Positions 22,189 to 34,050 are shown, counted from the first letter of the stretch. The stretch is DNA of 64,000 nucleotides from Zygnema cylindricum (GCA_037447655.1 JBBHKE010001779.1:179577-243576), one strand, 5' to 3'. Numbers and translations: made by a program. The notes: generated from the sequence alone by a model not told the origin.

Positions 22189-23034
22189 CTAAGGTCCACA
22201 ACCACGGAGATCATGGATGTGAACCGGGTCCCTTGGCGGAAGGTCTGGAAGACCCCGCCGGTCTTCCGCAAGTGTGCTACGTCGAAGGAGAGCCGCCGCT
22301 TGCGCTCGTTGAAGTTCAATTGAGACACGCTGACGATAAAACGCAACTAATAGACTTGATGGAGGACTCCCTGGACCCCGCGATTCAAAAGTTCGTCGCG
22401 CACACTGTCGAAGGAAGTCATCAAAATACTTGTCCAAAGAACCAAAAATCTCCAATGCAAAAGGGACAAATTGGTCCGACGGGTCTCGGTGAGCGTAGTC
22501 TCGTTCTTTTGTAGTCGCTGCGTCCCGAGCCGCCACACCTGAATGCGAAGCCGCGCTAGATGAAATGTGTGTCCCAGTCGCATCAGTGAGGACCACATCG
22601 CCTAGCGTCCTCCCAGCACCGTGAAGAAAAACCAAATCAACGCAAGGGCTGCGAGAACCCTTAGATTGGGGCCTAGGTGGAAGTATATTAGAAACCTCAC
22701 GTTTGACACTATAGCCCGCCTCGGCACCAATGGCAGCAATGGCATCTCGCACCTAATCATGCGCAACAATTCGTTCCCCCCCATGCGAGCAGCGAAGCAA
22801 ATGGATTCCCTCAGCGTCAATAAGTTGATTACAAACGCATCGAGGCCCCCCAAAAAGCGAAGGGTGAGGTAAACCCAACCGCAAGCATAAAGCAGAAGTA
22901 AATTGATCAGACGATAGACGGAGTGTCAAAAAAAGTTGTGTTGCTTGTAGCCATGCACCAACCCCAGGCCCAAGAGCACGAACGTAAACGAGCACGCGCT
23001 TGAGCAGAAGGTAGCGCCTCCAAGAGGTTTGCAA
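22189..23034 (-). pseudogene. LINE C-terminal CCHC and restriction-like endonuclease region
   Basis: The minus strand encodes a cysteine/histidine motif CVCNQLIDAEGIHLLRCSHG (C-x-C, H, C spacing) around 22785-22845, followed after an in-frame stop at 22750 by GYSVKREVSNILPPRPQSKG, PCVDLVFLHG and LGDVVLTDATG. CCHC followed by R/K-PD-x12-14-D/E patterns is typical of the endonuclease that nicks the target in R2-type elements; here the PD position reads PCVD, so the catalytic aspartate can be aligned but not verified. The tail is Arg/Pro-rich up to the stop at 22189. Confidence 0.7.
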
Positions 23035-24860
23035 AATCAGCGGCAGCTACTTGCTCAGATATGCGTTGTTGAAGCTGGAAGATAGTGACGGCCATGAGAG
23101 AATGAAAGGGTGGAACTTGGTTTCGAGCGTTCGGGGGTAATAGCGCACGAGCGGAAAGGAGAGCTTGGTGAAATGGTTGCGCCAGAATAGAGACATCATC
23201 CACAATGAAGCGAGATGTGATGGTAGGAACCACCAAAGCCCAACTACCCAAATATGCCGTTGGCGCAACTTTGGCTACGGAAATCAAACCTAAACCGCCG
23301 TTGGAAATAGGGAGGCTTGCTTGCTGACGAGCGAGTGGCCCCTCCGGACGATCAAAAATTCTGTGACCAACGAGGTGATGAAGCACACCCAAAAGTTTGT
23401 CGTCAAAATCCTTAAGGGAAGACAAAAAAAAAAGTCGTGGGTGGTAAAGTTTGCGCAAGATAGAGAGGGCGCTGAGCAAAACAACGGATTAAAATAGAAC
23501 GCCACTTGTGCATCCGACATCTTGGGGAGGTCGTTGCTATGAGAAAGATCCTCCAACAACGCATCCTCAACCACCTTGTTGACAAATGAAGTACCACCAA
23601 TAGGGCAACCTAAAGCTTTGATACCCTCATCGTGAGATGCAAGACAAAAACCGTTGGGGAGCGGGCAATCAGGCGGCAAACCTTGTGGGCACCAAGCCAC
23701 GCACTTAGATGGTTTAACAAAGAGCCCAATCCGATGAAGTTGGTCCGCAAAATGAGAGAAAGCAGAAAAAACCTGATCACGCGGACCCACGATATGCGTG
23801 TTATCTGCGACTGAAGGAAATAAACAACTCGGAAAGGCTGTAGCTGACGCTCGTAATGCTTGAAGATGGGCAAGAGCAAAAATAGGTGCCCCTAAAGGAT
23901 CACCTTGGCGAGTGCCGGTTGCAGACTCTAAAGTGGCAACATCACCCAACGGACCCCCAAGAGGAAAGAGTAGTGAGCTAGGCCGAGCATAAAAAGATCG
24001 AACAAAAGGGAATAATTGGTTGATAGGTGAAGGTGCGTGTCGTAGTTCTCGAAAAATAGCATTACGATCAATTATATTGAAAGCGTTAGCCAGATCCCAT
24101 GAAGGACCACCCAATATGGATGAAGATCCAAAATAGTTCGCAAGCCATGGATAACCGCCTCGCATCCCCCTTTCGTAGCAACACCAAATTGATGCGGCGA
24201 AAAATGGTCCTGAAACGCTGCTTGGAGTTGGAAACAAATAGCACGAGCCACCAATCGGTACAAAACTTCACCAATAGCGATTGGACGAATCCCACCAACA
24301 GGCTTAGAAACAGCCACAAGTCGTGCGGCAGAAAGAAGCGGAACTACACTATGGGGAATGTGACCACGAGCCATCTCAGAGGCTACCTTAAAGAGGAGGT
24401 CGAATCCCTGGGATGGGGTCTCGAAGGAAAGATATCACGAAGTAATTCATAAACCATCCCAGAGGGACCACCCGCCAAAAGATGAGGAGACTTGATGAGG
24501 GCCTAGGTAAAGGCTTCACGATCCAAATCAAACGATTCAAGAGGGTCATGCCCTTCAACAAATGAGAGGATGTCGTCAGGTGCAGGAGGATGCAACAAAC
24601 GCAATGCGTCAACAGTTGCCTCAGAAGAGGGAGAGGGTGTGAAAGGACGAAGAGCTCGCGCAGCCCGAGAATATTCACCCGAACGACCAAGGAGGACAGC
24701 TCGTTGCAGTCTAGCGGTAGAACTTGGTAATGGGGCGCGACGACGAGGAGGTGAGACAGAAAGGCCAATAACTCGATCCGTGTGCTCTTGCTGTAAAGAC
24801 TCCTAATCACCACGCAGAAAGCGTTAGCATCGAGCCCTAGTCTCACGATCTCCACTAGCT
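23035..24860 (-). pseudogene. LINE reverse transcriptase domain
   Basis: Minus-strand RT in at least four frames. N-terminal motifs are VSKPVGGIRPIAIGEVLYRL (the GxRPI box) and HQFGVATKGGCEAVIHGLR. Motif A is WDLANAFNIIDR, motif B is GTRQGDPLGAPIFAL, and motif C reads SVADNTHIVG, where the usual second catalytic aspartate is asparagine. The thumb-like continuation has FVKPSKCVAW and LGCPIG. Frameshifts occur near 24375, 24100 and 23470. It would copy the LINE RNA at the cut target. This copy should be inactive. Confidence 0.83.
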
Positions 24861-24879
24861 CCCCCTCGAGGTGGCAAAA

Positions 24880-25738
24880 TTAGAACCCAAAGCGGAAACA
24901 TAAAGAGTAAATGCCATGCTGCTTCATTTGAAATATCATTAGCCAATAACTCCAAAGAAAGACGCAAAGCTGTTTGGATGGGTTCTCGGAGATGACAAGG
25001 AATACGGGTGTAGAGACGCGGACGCGGGTAGCTAAGTGATAGCACCCAAGAACATCAAGGCGTCGAACAAACTGCCAATCAGTCGGAGATGGTTGACGAC
25101 GAATAGGAGGGTGCGTAGGATGTTCAGGGGAATAAGGGGGGGTATCAGCCTTGGTCTTTGGGCAAGCTTTCGAATGTCTTGAGATACCCGCCCCTGCGGC
25201 ATACAACTTGCCACACCCAGGACATGGAACTCGAGAAGGGCCCGAATTGGGTATGGAAGTTGATGTCGTCTCCAAAACCAAAAGGGTCGGGGATAAAGGG
25301 GTCGAAGATGGAGGAAGTGATGGTTGGCTTAACGGACCCACATCCGACGCCAATGAAGCACCAAGTGAAGTTGGGGGTTGTGATGGAGGTAGTGGTGAAA
25401 GAGATGTAGAAAGTCGAAGGTGTGATTGCTCCCGACGATGAGGAGGGCGATAAAGGCTAGTATAGGGAAGTGGATGTGGAAGTTGGACGAAAAGAGATGG
25501 AATAGGGTTAAGAGTGGGTGCAGGTTGTTGGTTGACGGGTATGGTTGAGTCCGTGGAGATGGACACGGTGAATGGGAGGGTGGTGTGGCAAGTTTGGAAG
25601 GAGAGGGGTAGGGGGCTCAACTGAGGGGTTTGGAAGGAGAGGGGTAGGGGGCTCAACTGAGGCGTCCAATCGGGGTCGCACGTGATCGGAAGAAGAGGGA
25701 GACGGGGATCGAGAAGCCCGCCGCTTTTGAGGAGCCAT
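24880..25738 (-). pseudogene. LINE N-terminal region with C2H2 zinc finger
   Basis: The likely start is ATG at 25738 (MAPQKRRASRSPSPSSSDH), followed by Pro/Ser-rich sequence with a 41-bp direct repeat (about 25598-25662). After a frame change, a zinc finger reads CPGCGKLYAAGAGISRHSKA-C at about 25155-25230 (C-x2-C-x12-H-x4-C). N-terminal fingers of this kind give DNA-site recognition in R2-like elements. The region 25739-26596 upstream is the presumed 5' UTR, without a recognisable gene. Confidence 0.7.
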
Positions 25739-27382
25739 GGAGAACGTGATATTGAGCCATAGAAGATAAAAATTGAAAACTCCAACAATCGCAGAAGATA
25801 AAAAAGTGAAAAATCCAACAGTCGTAGAAGATAAAAAATCGAAATCCCCAACAGGAGACCACTCCACAGAAGGCGACTAGTAACCAAGGGACGAGGCAAA
25901 AACGTTTTGGGATCGCGCGGGGAGGGTGGAAGGTTAAAAGTCACCCGGAAAGCTCTTTTGGTGGGCCCGAGTAGGCAAAATGAAAAATGAAAGAATACTT
26001 GTTCCTTGGGTGATAGAAGAAAGGTAGTTGAAAAAACTTGCGGTCGACCGCACGCGAGATATGGCGCCGGATACAAAAGGAAGGCCGAAAAACGCTAGTA
26101 GGAAACCATGGCCGAAGCGTTCGGGCCGTCGGCGAAAAAGAAGTCTCCGAAATACTCGCAAACATCACCGCAATTTGAGTGGTAAAGAGGGTAGGAGACT
26201 TCCACCAAGGGAAAAAAGGAAATTGGCCGAAATTGGCAGAGCCGATGATTAAAAAACGGGAAAACGGATGGAGCCGAGTTGCCCACGAATAGAAAAGTAC
26301 TTGAAAATATTTTTTGTAGAACGTATGTACGCCAATTTTAGCGTCGGATACTCGAAGAGGTTGGCAAAAAAGAAAAAACCCTAAAAAGAAACCTTGGCCG
26401 AAGCTTCTAGAAAAGTGTCGGCGAAACAAAATTCCCTCCAAAACAAGCTGAGCTTACGTAATATTGACGCCTGACTAATGGCACGCCAAATCGGGCGGCC
26501 AAGATGGTAGAGGATGGCCACAAAAGGTACGAATGATATTGGCCGAAACTTGCAGATTCGATTAATAGAAAACGAGAGAGCGGATAAAAGTGATTCGACA
26601 ACTACGAAACTTGCGACGATTAGTGACGCCAACAAAAACAGCGACAGTGGTAGACGTCTAAATTTTTGGGAAATTGACAAATTGTAGATGTTTAGGGTTT
26701 GGTGACATTGTGACGTCACGTTCGCTTGTGACAACGTCGACGTCACGGATTCAAGAACTTTCCGCCATGGTTTTTCGATTTCCTTTTTTCTACTTTTCTC
26801 ACTCGACTTGCCATTAGAAAAAAACCTAAAAATTGTCAGAAAAATATTTTTAAAATATCTTTCATTTTATACCAATATTGTCCTGTCTCATTTTAAAAAG
26901 TGTGAGATACAAGCGATGGTGTGAGAGGGAGAGAGGAGAGGCAACGACGGCGAAATATTTTGCAAATGACCCATGAATGAAAGTGGAGGTCCGAGACCCC
27001 TGCAAATTTTTTTTCGTACATAGCGCGTGACGGGCACGAAGAAAAATAGCGAGGACTCTCCCTCATCCTAAAATATTACAAATCGTGTGGCGCGTGCGTG
27101 GTTCGTTTTTCATTCGCTGTTTGGGCGGTACTTGAGCAAAAATCAACCCCTCGAGGTGATTTTGGATGAAGTTTTTTTTTGGGCTGGATTCTCTTGCCCT
27201 GGGGTCGAAAAGGGGAAAACGCCAAAATGCATTCAAATGACGACAAACATGTTGTACATTCAAAGTATGAATTGACATTCACCCTACTTTGATAAAAATA
27301 ATTTTTTCGTACAGCTAAAGTTTTTGTCAAAGTTCCCTGAATTTTAGGGCAAAAAGACAGAGAAAAGTAGATACTTTAAAAC

Positions 27383-28068
27383 CAGCTGCTGCAGCAGCCA
27401 CGCCTCGCCTCCCCCCGCCATCCGTACGCCTTCCGTACACTGTGCCGTGCGGCAATTGCGCGTGTCTCGGAAGCTGCGCCGTACAGTGAGCCGGTCTCGT
27501 GTCGTACGGAGTGTGTACGGCCAGCTGGCTAGAGGCTGGGCGCTGCCTAGGGCGAGACAGGTGGACTGTGTACGGCGGGTGTACGGACGGCGTGAAGTGG
27601 CGGCGAGAGAGCGCTGGGGAGCATGTGGGAGGTGGAGAATGGGGCGTACGGACGCACGTGTGGGAAGAAGGGTTCGGACGGAGGGAGACTTTCCGGGAAG
27701 TTTCTTCCGCTACAGGTGGAAGATTTCGAGTTTGGTTTAGGGTTCGGTTTTGGGAATGGCGGAGACGGTTAGGGAAGTTGAGGAAATGACAAAATAGTAG
27801 TACGGTCGGCGAGTGAGAGGAAGCGAGGTACCCGAAAAGCGGGAGGTGCCAACCGAGGAAGGTAGGCCCTGGATCGCGCGAAAAGCCGAAAGTCGAAACG
27901 TCGAGTCGCGCGTGAGCGTCGAGGTCGTGTCATTCCGGGTTCCGTACAGATGCCGTACAGCGGCTCGACTTTGTGCTGCGGTTGGAGGGGCCGCGCTGGG
28001 CGGCTGGGGATTCGAACGGCCTGGAGCAGTGGATGCGCAGACACTCATAAATGAATGTACGGAAGCAT
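27383..28068. repeat. Upstream duplication, copy 2, high-identity block
   Basis: Second copy of 19353-20038. It carries a truncated copy of the bHLH start exon on the minus strand (ATG at 27421, 13 codons, MAGGGEAWLLQQL) that then runs into transposon T1 sequence. It is therefore a promoter-plus-start fragment without a gene behind it, unless it drives something in T1 or the LINE. Confidence 0.92.
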
Positions 28069-28231
28069 TAGTCAGGGTGGGACTGACTGTACAACATGGA
28101 AACGACAGAAAAACGGCGGACTGGTTTTCTTGTGGTACTGTTATGATAACAGCGACAGAATCGACAAAAGCAGCAGAATCTGTTCAAGTACAGTACTGTA
28201 GCTTTCACTCTACCGGAGCGTCGGTTCATTA

Positions 28232-28430
28232 CACCGTGAATCGTTATTAGCCTTATGTACGCTATATCGGCACCCCAAAATCTTGACATTGATACCTTAA
28301 ATATAAAAAGTTACACTATTTAAGGAGGTGAACCATAATCCGCCACGTCTCCTGGCACTAAATTAGCATGAATGACGCTAATTTTTTCTTTACACTAATA
28401 ATTTCTATACGCTAATAACGATTCAAGGTG
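28232..28430. mobile_element. MITE family 2 (TA target)
   Basis: 199 bp, left end CACCGTGAATCGTTATTAGC, right end complement of CACCTTGAATCGTTATTAGC, flanked by TA. The paralogous position in duplication copy 1 (about 20430) reads GTTCATTACTGTAGTGG without the insert. A near-identical 199-bp member is at 33842-34040. Confidence 0.88.
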
Positions 28431-28494
28431 TACTGTAGTGGAATTGTATATTTCCGTACGATGAGATTCGGTCGAGGATCCTGTACTTGCTGTA

Positions 28495-28899
28495 TTCACA
28501 CTAGGAATGGATGATGAATGAGATGAGGAAATGAATGTCCTTTTTTTTGTTTGGACGTGAATCACCCATGACGTCATCTCACGTCAACAAAAACGTCACG
28601 AGTCGTACAATTAGGCGCCGATGACTCAAAACCTTTCGTACCATTTATTCATTCACTCGGGATACGACTTCCTATTTTTTCAAAAGTTGGATTTCTCCAT
28701 TCGGAAAAGGTTTTCCGGAAAAGAAGGTTGTCAAGTTTTGACGCACTTAACCGTATGTTTTGTCCGTCGCTACGCTCCAAAAATGTTGACAGTCGAGCGG
28801 TCGGCCTGTTTGGCGCCTCTGTTTTTGTTTTTTTTCGGAATGAATGGTAGGGGATTATTCATTTCGTCATCTCATTCGTTCATCCATTTCTAGTGTGAA
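28495..28899. mobile_element. MITE with ~40-bp inverted repeats and TGTA flanks
   Basis: Starts TTCACACTAGGAATGGATGA and ends with the imperfect complement (CATCCATTTCTAGTGTGAA). Flanked by TGTA at 28491-28494 and 28900-28903. Present only in duplication copy 2. No coding capacity. Confidence 0.78.
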
Positions 28900-28913
28900 T
28901 GTAGCAACTGTAG

Positions 28914-30175
28914 CATAGTTCAAAAGTAGGTGAAAGTAGGCGCATACAATATGTTTATTGTACGTAAAACATACAATATGGCCTTAAGACCCATATTTTA
29001 TTGGTCGCAAAATGAAAAATATTAGTTACAGGGTTGAGTTGCACATCCATCGATAGAGAATTAAACGTCATGTCTAAACTTTGAAAAACATTCGGACAAA
29101 TTTTTATTTTTCTGTGAGTTTTAAGGTTTTTTTTATTTAAACCGTCAGATTCGGACGATCGGACGGTCGCTGATCAAAGTAGCGATCTAAGAAGATCACA
29201 TGAAAAGCCCATAACACAACTTACGATAGGACTTACGTCCGCGTTTTTTTTTTCCGGGTTTTTTTTCCCGCGGAATGTCATCCTACGCAAAGTCAGTTCG
29301 CTAAAAAAATTCGACCGGCGGCGTGCGCTGTACTCTGATGATACGTCAGATTCGTACGTTCGTAGAAGAGTGTGCACAACACACACACACATACAGTATG
29401 CTTACTATACGCGAGTTTTGTGACAATTTTTGTGCGCCTACCATAGTTGTTCAAAACTCATTTTACGCACGATTCAAACACGCGTACAATACGTAGAACT
29501 GGAGAGGTCGATTTGAAAAAATCGTAAAAATCATTAATGAATTTGTGTCCGTACTGTTTTGTACATGTGAAAATAATTGAAATGAACATGAACCGCAATT
29601 TGTACGTAGTCTACTTTTGTAACTGGTAGGCCCAAGTTCGAATCCTCGCCAACGCTGTTTTTTTGTCAGAGTTACAGCTTCGACAACGGCTTGAACGGCA
29701 GTTTCACTGTCTTCTTCCTTGGCGTTACTAATGGCAACTTCCTTTAAGATTCGTTTTCATAGGGGCTTCTTTGAAAAAAAATTAAAGAAGACGTTCGTAC
29801 ACATTTTGAACTTACGGCGCGCAAATAGTGTGACGCTGAAACGTCTCTTTTTGAAATTGTCCGTACATGTACGATAAAATTTCGTACACATCCGTGCACA
29901 TTACGTTTCAGTTTACAGAACAGAAAGTATCAATTCGTGAATAGTATTTTTTCGTAAACTTCCGTACGATTACCGTAAAAACCGTACAGTTACCGTAATT
30001 TGTTTATAGGGGTTCCGTAAATTCCAGTTTCAGTTTCCAGTAGACGTTTTTTTGCGATTTTTTCAAAAGTCACGTACAATACGTAGAAACTGGAAAAAAT
30101 GAAAAAATCGAGCGATTTGAACAACTAGGGCGCCTACCAAAGGCCTACCATAAAAACGCCTACTTTTTAACTATG
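28914..30175. mobile_element. hAT-like element with perfect 8-bp target duplication
   Basis: Ends CATAGTTCAAAAGTAGG and CCTACTTTTTAACTATG. AACTGTAG is repeated at 28906-28913 and 30176-30183. Internal DNA has no transposase that I can recognise. It contains a stretch resembling the 3' half of a tRNA (GTTCGAATCC at about 29636). It is absent from the paralogous site at about 20487. Confidence 0.82.
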
Positions 30176-30183
30176 AACTGTAG

Positions 30184-31245
30184 CAAGGCGGCTTCCCGTC
30201 GAGAACATAGTGCGCTATGTGGCGCTGCCGCTCTCGGCGCGGTTCGGCTCGGTTCGGTTCGAAACCATATTGGGCCAAGCCGAATCGCACGGTTCCAATT
30301 GATTTTTTAAATCCTGAAGTACGGTAAACCCTTGGATGTCACGCAGCCGATCTGCCAAACCGCCAAAGCGTTCGTAGTCCTAAATGTTCCCTCAAGGGAG
30401 TGCGTCCCACGGTCTCAGAAAAGCATCTTTGACTTTTTGGTCCAAAGTCGGTCGTTTTGCAAACCGGAACGACAGACCCGCGAAAGCTCAATGATGGCAA
30501 CTGCCGCGGTTAGTCGTGCAGGCCACTTAGATTTTTACGCGTGTAGGTTACGGGAAGGAAGTAGAAAGACGTTTTCACGTAAGCCGGCCGTGAAGAAATG
30601 GAGTCTTTTTCGACGTCGCGTAAAAGTAAACGATTCGTCTGAATCTGGGAGCAGATCCCCCAAAAGATGTTTCTGGGACGCGTAAAACAACCGTATATAA
30701 AAGTACCGTAGTCTCAAATGATTTTGTACTTCCTTGTCCGTCCGTTTGTTGCTTTTAGCCATTGTGGTTAGTCCTATAGAGCGAAATTAGTACTTCCCGT
30801 AAGATTCTGTTTACTGAGATTTGACCATCTTCTTGGATAACTTTCAAATGGCCACCTGGCAAATCGCAACTAGCCTAAATTCTGCCCTGCGTCACGCAAC
30901 GGTCCACCAATCGGGTCACTTTCCAAAGCACGCATTCTTGACCCGCAGACAGGCCCACTGGAGCCAAACCAATACAACTAGAAAAAAACAAAAAATAAAC
31001 TAAATCAAAGTAAAAATAATGTAAGAATGGATGAGTAGGTAAGTGGTGAGAGTACATTACATTACATTAAAGTACCTAACTTCACAAGCGTACCAAACGA
31101 CAGGTATGCCTGATTTCCCGCGGCCATCCCAATCACTGAGCTTGTGACAATCGATTTTTGCGGGTCATCGCCTTTTTCAGAGGGACCGTTTTCTGACCCG
31201 CAAAACCGAAACTTTGGAAAGTACAGTAGCTTTGGATTTTAGTGA
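30184..31245. repeat. Upstream duplication, copy 2, diverged part
   Basis: Aligns with 20487-21796 at moderate identity, with small indels (for example copy 1 carries about 100 extra bases near 21050-21150). No gene recognised. Confidence 0.78.
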
Positions 31246-31860
31246 AGATTCTCCGTATTACTTTTCAGAGCGTTCCAATGTCCGAAATGAAATCGTTAGT
31301 TTGAATTGTGATAATTGTAGGCGTCTACATAACCTGTGACGGTTTGAAGACGACTACAAACCTACCAACGGTTGTAGACATTTAGTTTTTTGTGACATTG
31401 TAGATGTCTAGGATTTTGTGACATTATGACTCCATGCTCACGTGTGACAACGTCGATGTCATAAGTATGATAACATTTGGCCATGGCTTCTTGATTATTA
31501 TTTTTGTCATTTCTCACTCAAATTACCATAAAATTACGCCTAGAGTTATTCAACAAAAATGTTTTTTAGAGCTCTTTCATTTGGTACCAATATTTGCATG
31601 CTTCGTTCGAGGAAGGAGAGAGGAGCGATAGTGAGAGAGGAAGGGGGAGAGGCGACGACAACGCTCGATGTTTACAACTGCCGCTATTCTTGTATACGTC
31701 ACCAGTTGTCCCAAGACTTGTATTCGTCTACAATAGTCACGAGTTTTACCCACCTTTATAATCATCATGTTACAAGTAACGATTTTATATTTGCACAATG
31801 GAACGTGCTGCAAAGTATTACGGAGAAAATAATCCAAAGTTGTGTTTCAAAGTTTCGGTA
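31246..31860. mobile_element. Decayed copy of DNA transposon T1
   Basis: Shares with the T1 copies the run of GTGACGGTTTGAAGACGACT, GTTGTAGACATTTAG-type words and CGTGTGACAACGTCG, followed by a GA-rich stretch. The ends are missing and the sequence is clearly older than the copies at 59041-61113. Confidence 0.6.
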
Positions 31861-32982
31861 GCGTGGGCACACAACCTAGGCTAATCAAAAATACAAAGCC
31901 AAAATAACAGGTTAAAATAACAATTGCGACAATATATGCGCCAATAAAAGTGTAACTTACCAATTGAACATCGGTTTGTAGAGAAGATTTCCCGTACATG
32001 TATTTTGGGTGATCGAACCTCCGAAAGCAAAAGTTGTCACTTACAGTCGTGATATTTGTGGATGCTATATAATATTGTGATGGTGTAATACATAGACGTT
32101 ATATGTTTTGTGATGCTATAAACGTTTAGTTTTTTGTCTCATTGTAGCGTCATGCTTATTCAAAATATTATTGATATCAACAATTTTGTATCATTTCGCC
32201 ATAGCCTCCCGATTTATTTATTTTTTGTTTTTCCTTTAGCAACCAAATTACGCTCAAAGATAGTGAAAAAAAAATATAGCAATTTTATTTTATACCAAAT
32301 TTGTATTACTTTTATTCACGTGGGGAGAGAGTAGAGAGGTATAGGGAGAAATAGGGTGACCCTTTTCAATTTTCTTTGTGTACAAGCCCATAATGGGCAA
32401 AAAACATAAAAAATAGCATGTACCCACCCTCGTGCAAAAATACTGAAATAATGTGAGAAGTGCAAAAGATTTTTCCTATTCGTTGGTTAAGTGTTTTTTT
32501 TCTTTAAACCGACTTTGAGGTGGTTCGCATTTGAGTTGGAGGATGTTTGACGTGGCAGTGGGTCGAAAGATGGACAATGTCCAATTGAACAAAGTTTCAA
32601 GATGACTTAAAATGTAATTCAATATTTACCTATGTACACCATTCATTTTTTTTTTAGAAATGCCAGAAAAAATTACCCTTACTTAGGCACATGGGACACA
32701 TATCCTCAAATGTAAACAAAAGCTGACCCTGTATAGTTGGATATGTAGATGGTAGGGAATACCTATATCTAATTTTTAGGCTAAAAAAAGAGATCTAAAT
32801 TATGAAAATGAGCAAAATTCGTAAAATGGTGTTGTGAAGACGCACAAAACGTTGCCCCGGACGATGTTCGACTATTTTAATAAGGTATGGTCTCTCTATA
32901 TATAGTGTGGATAACTACGGTAATTACGGTGAACGAGCCATTGTCCTGTTAGGTCAATTCGTCTGCATTCTTCCGACACATG
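31861..32982. other. AT-rich stretch without recognised gene
   Basis: No convincing exon, repeat end or RNA gene seen on either strand. The part to about 32350 shows weak T1-like words. Confidence 0.4.
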
Positions 32983-32990
32983 GCGAACAT

Positions 32991-33841
32991 TAGTGTTAGG
33001 CATCGGGTAAATTCATATCGCAATAATTTCGATATTCGATATATCGAATATTGATCGAGCAGACTCCTCGGTATATCGTACCGAGACCAACATAAATTAT
33101 CGCGATATATATCGCAATATATAGTATTTTTTAAATTTTAATATATCATATTTTAATGTAATATGTTATTTTAGCGAAAAAAAACAAATTGTCTATACGC
33201 CACGTACTACGTGATTTTCGTTTCGTGACTTAAAGGTAGACGCCGCAAAATCTAACCGACAAAAAAATACAAATTCTGCAATTCACATAATTACTTATTT
33301 GGGGTATGGTTACATGAGGAGGTCTGTGTAATAGTACGGACAACAAAATTTATGTATTACAAAGGCCTCGGTTAACATCGCGTATCTTCTTGAAACAAGT
33401 TTTCACATACGTGTTTTGATTTGAGTGGTTCCTTGTAAGCTGACGATCAAATCTCTAAAATCGTCAAAGATTTGAAAACCGACCATTTTCGTATGGAAAT
33501 CCGTGTTTGCGTATTATGTTTGTGTACTTCACAAGTGTACCGTGTTAATGTACCTCAGAGATCTCCGTCACTTTGCTGACTTTCAAGAAAAAACCGTATT
33601 TCTTTTCGGCAAAGATTTTACTGTCACCTTGTCCGAATGCACGTGACTTTGGAGACCTGTGAAAATTTTCATTTTTTTTTTTAATGCCTCGATATATCGT
33701 CGATACGATATATCGGAGACATATCGCCAATATATCGCGATATTTTGTTTTTTGATGTATCGAGGCGATATATCGATTATCCGGTACCTAAAATTCGATA
33801 TATTTCGAATATCGGCAAAAGGTCCTCGATACCCAACACTA
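32991..33841. mobile_element. hAT-like element with ATATCGA-rich arms
   Basis: Left end TAGTGTTAGGCATCGGG, right end complement CCTCGATACCCAACACTA. The left 8-bp flank GCGAACAT (32983-32990) is matched by GCGAACGG at 34043-34050, beyond a MITE that landed in the element's final TA. It is related in its ends and CGATA-rich arms to the element at 10961-12183. No coding capacity. Confidence 0.72.
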
Positions 33842-34040
33842 CACCGTGAATCGTTATTAGCCTTATGTACGCTATATCGGCACCCCAAAATTTTGACATT
33901 GATACCTTAAATATAATAAAATACTCTATTTAAGGACGTGAACCATAATCTGCCACGTCTCCTGGCACTAAATTAGATTGAATGACGCTAATTTTTTCTT
34001 TACACTAATAATTTATATGCGCTAATAACGATTCAAGGTG
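33842..34040. mobile_element. MITE family 2, second copy
   Basis: 199 bp, near-identical to 28232-28430. The TA target is the last dinucleotide of the neighbouring hAT-like element (33840-33841), repeated at 34041-34042. Confidence 0.88.
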
Positions 34041-34050
34041 TAGCGAACGG

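Larger units (their letters stand above)
21958..26596 (-). mobile_element. LINE with C2H2 finger, RT, CCHC and restriction-like endonuclease (R2-like architecture)
   Basis: A 4.64-kb minus-strand non-LTR retrotransposon inserted in transposon T1. The host sequence is interrupted between GACGACTA (21950-21957) and GACAACTA (26597-26604), an 8-bp target duplication with one mismatch. The 3' end on the minus strand is GCAATAAAGATTGATAG, with no long poly(A). One long protein was encoded; stops and shifts now break it into the pieces listed below. Order of domains (zinc finger, RT, CCHC, nuclease) is that of elements using a restriction-like endonuclease, such as R2 or NeSL types, not of APE-type plant LINEs. 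Confidence 0.85.
21797..27382. mobile_element. DNA transposon T1, copy split by a LINE
   Basis: Left part 21797-21957 starts GGGGGTGTCCCCTTGT. Right part 26597-27382 continues the same element and stops 16 bases short of its terminal repeat, exactly where duplication copy 2 begins. Without the LINE it would be about 0.95 kb, like the copies at 59041-59993 and 60167-61113. No transposase visible. Confidence 0.75.

Noticed and set aside
26028-26252. Arg/Lys-rich plus-strand frame opposite the LINE 5' UTR
   Set aside because: No domain, antisense to the element, and not preserved in the other LINE copy.
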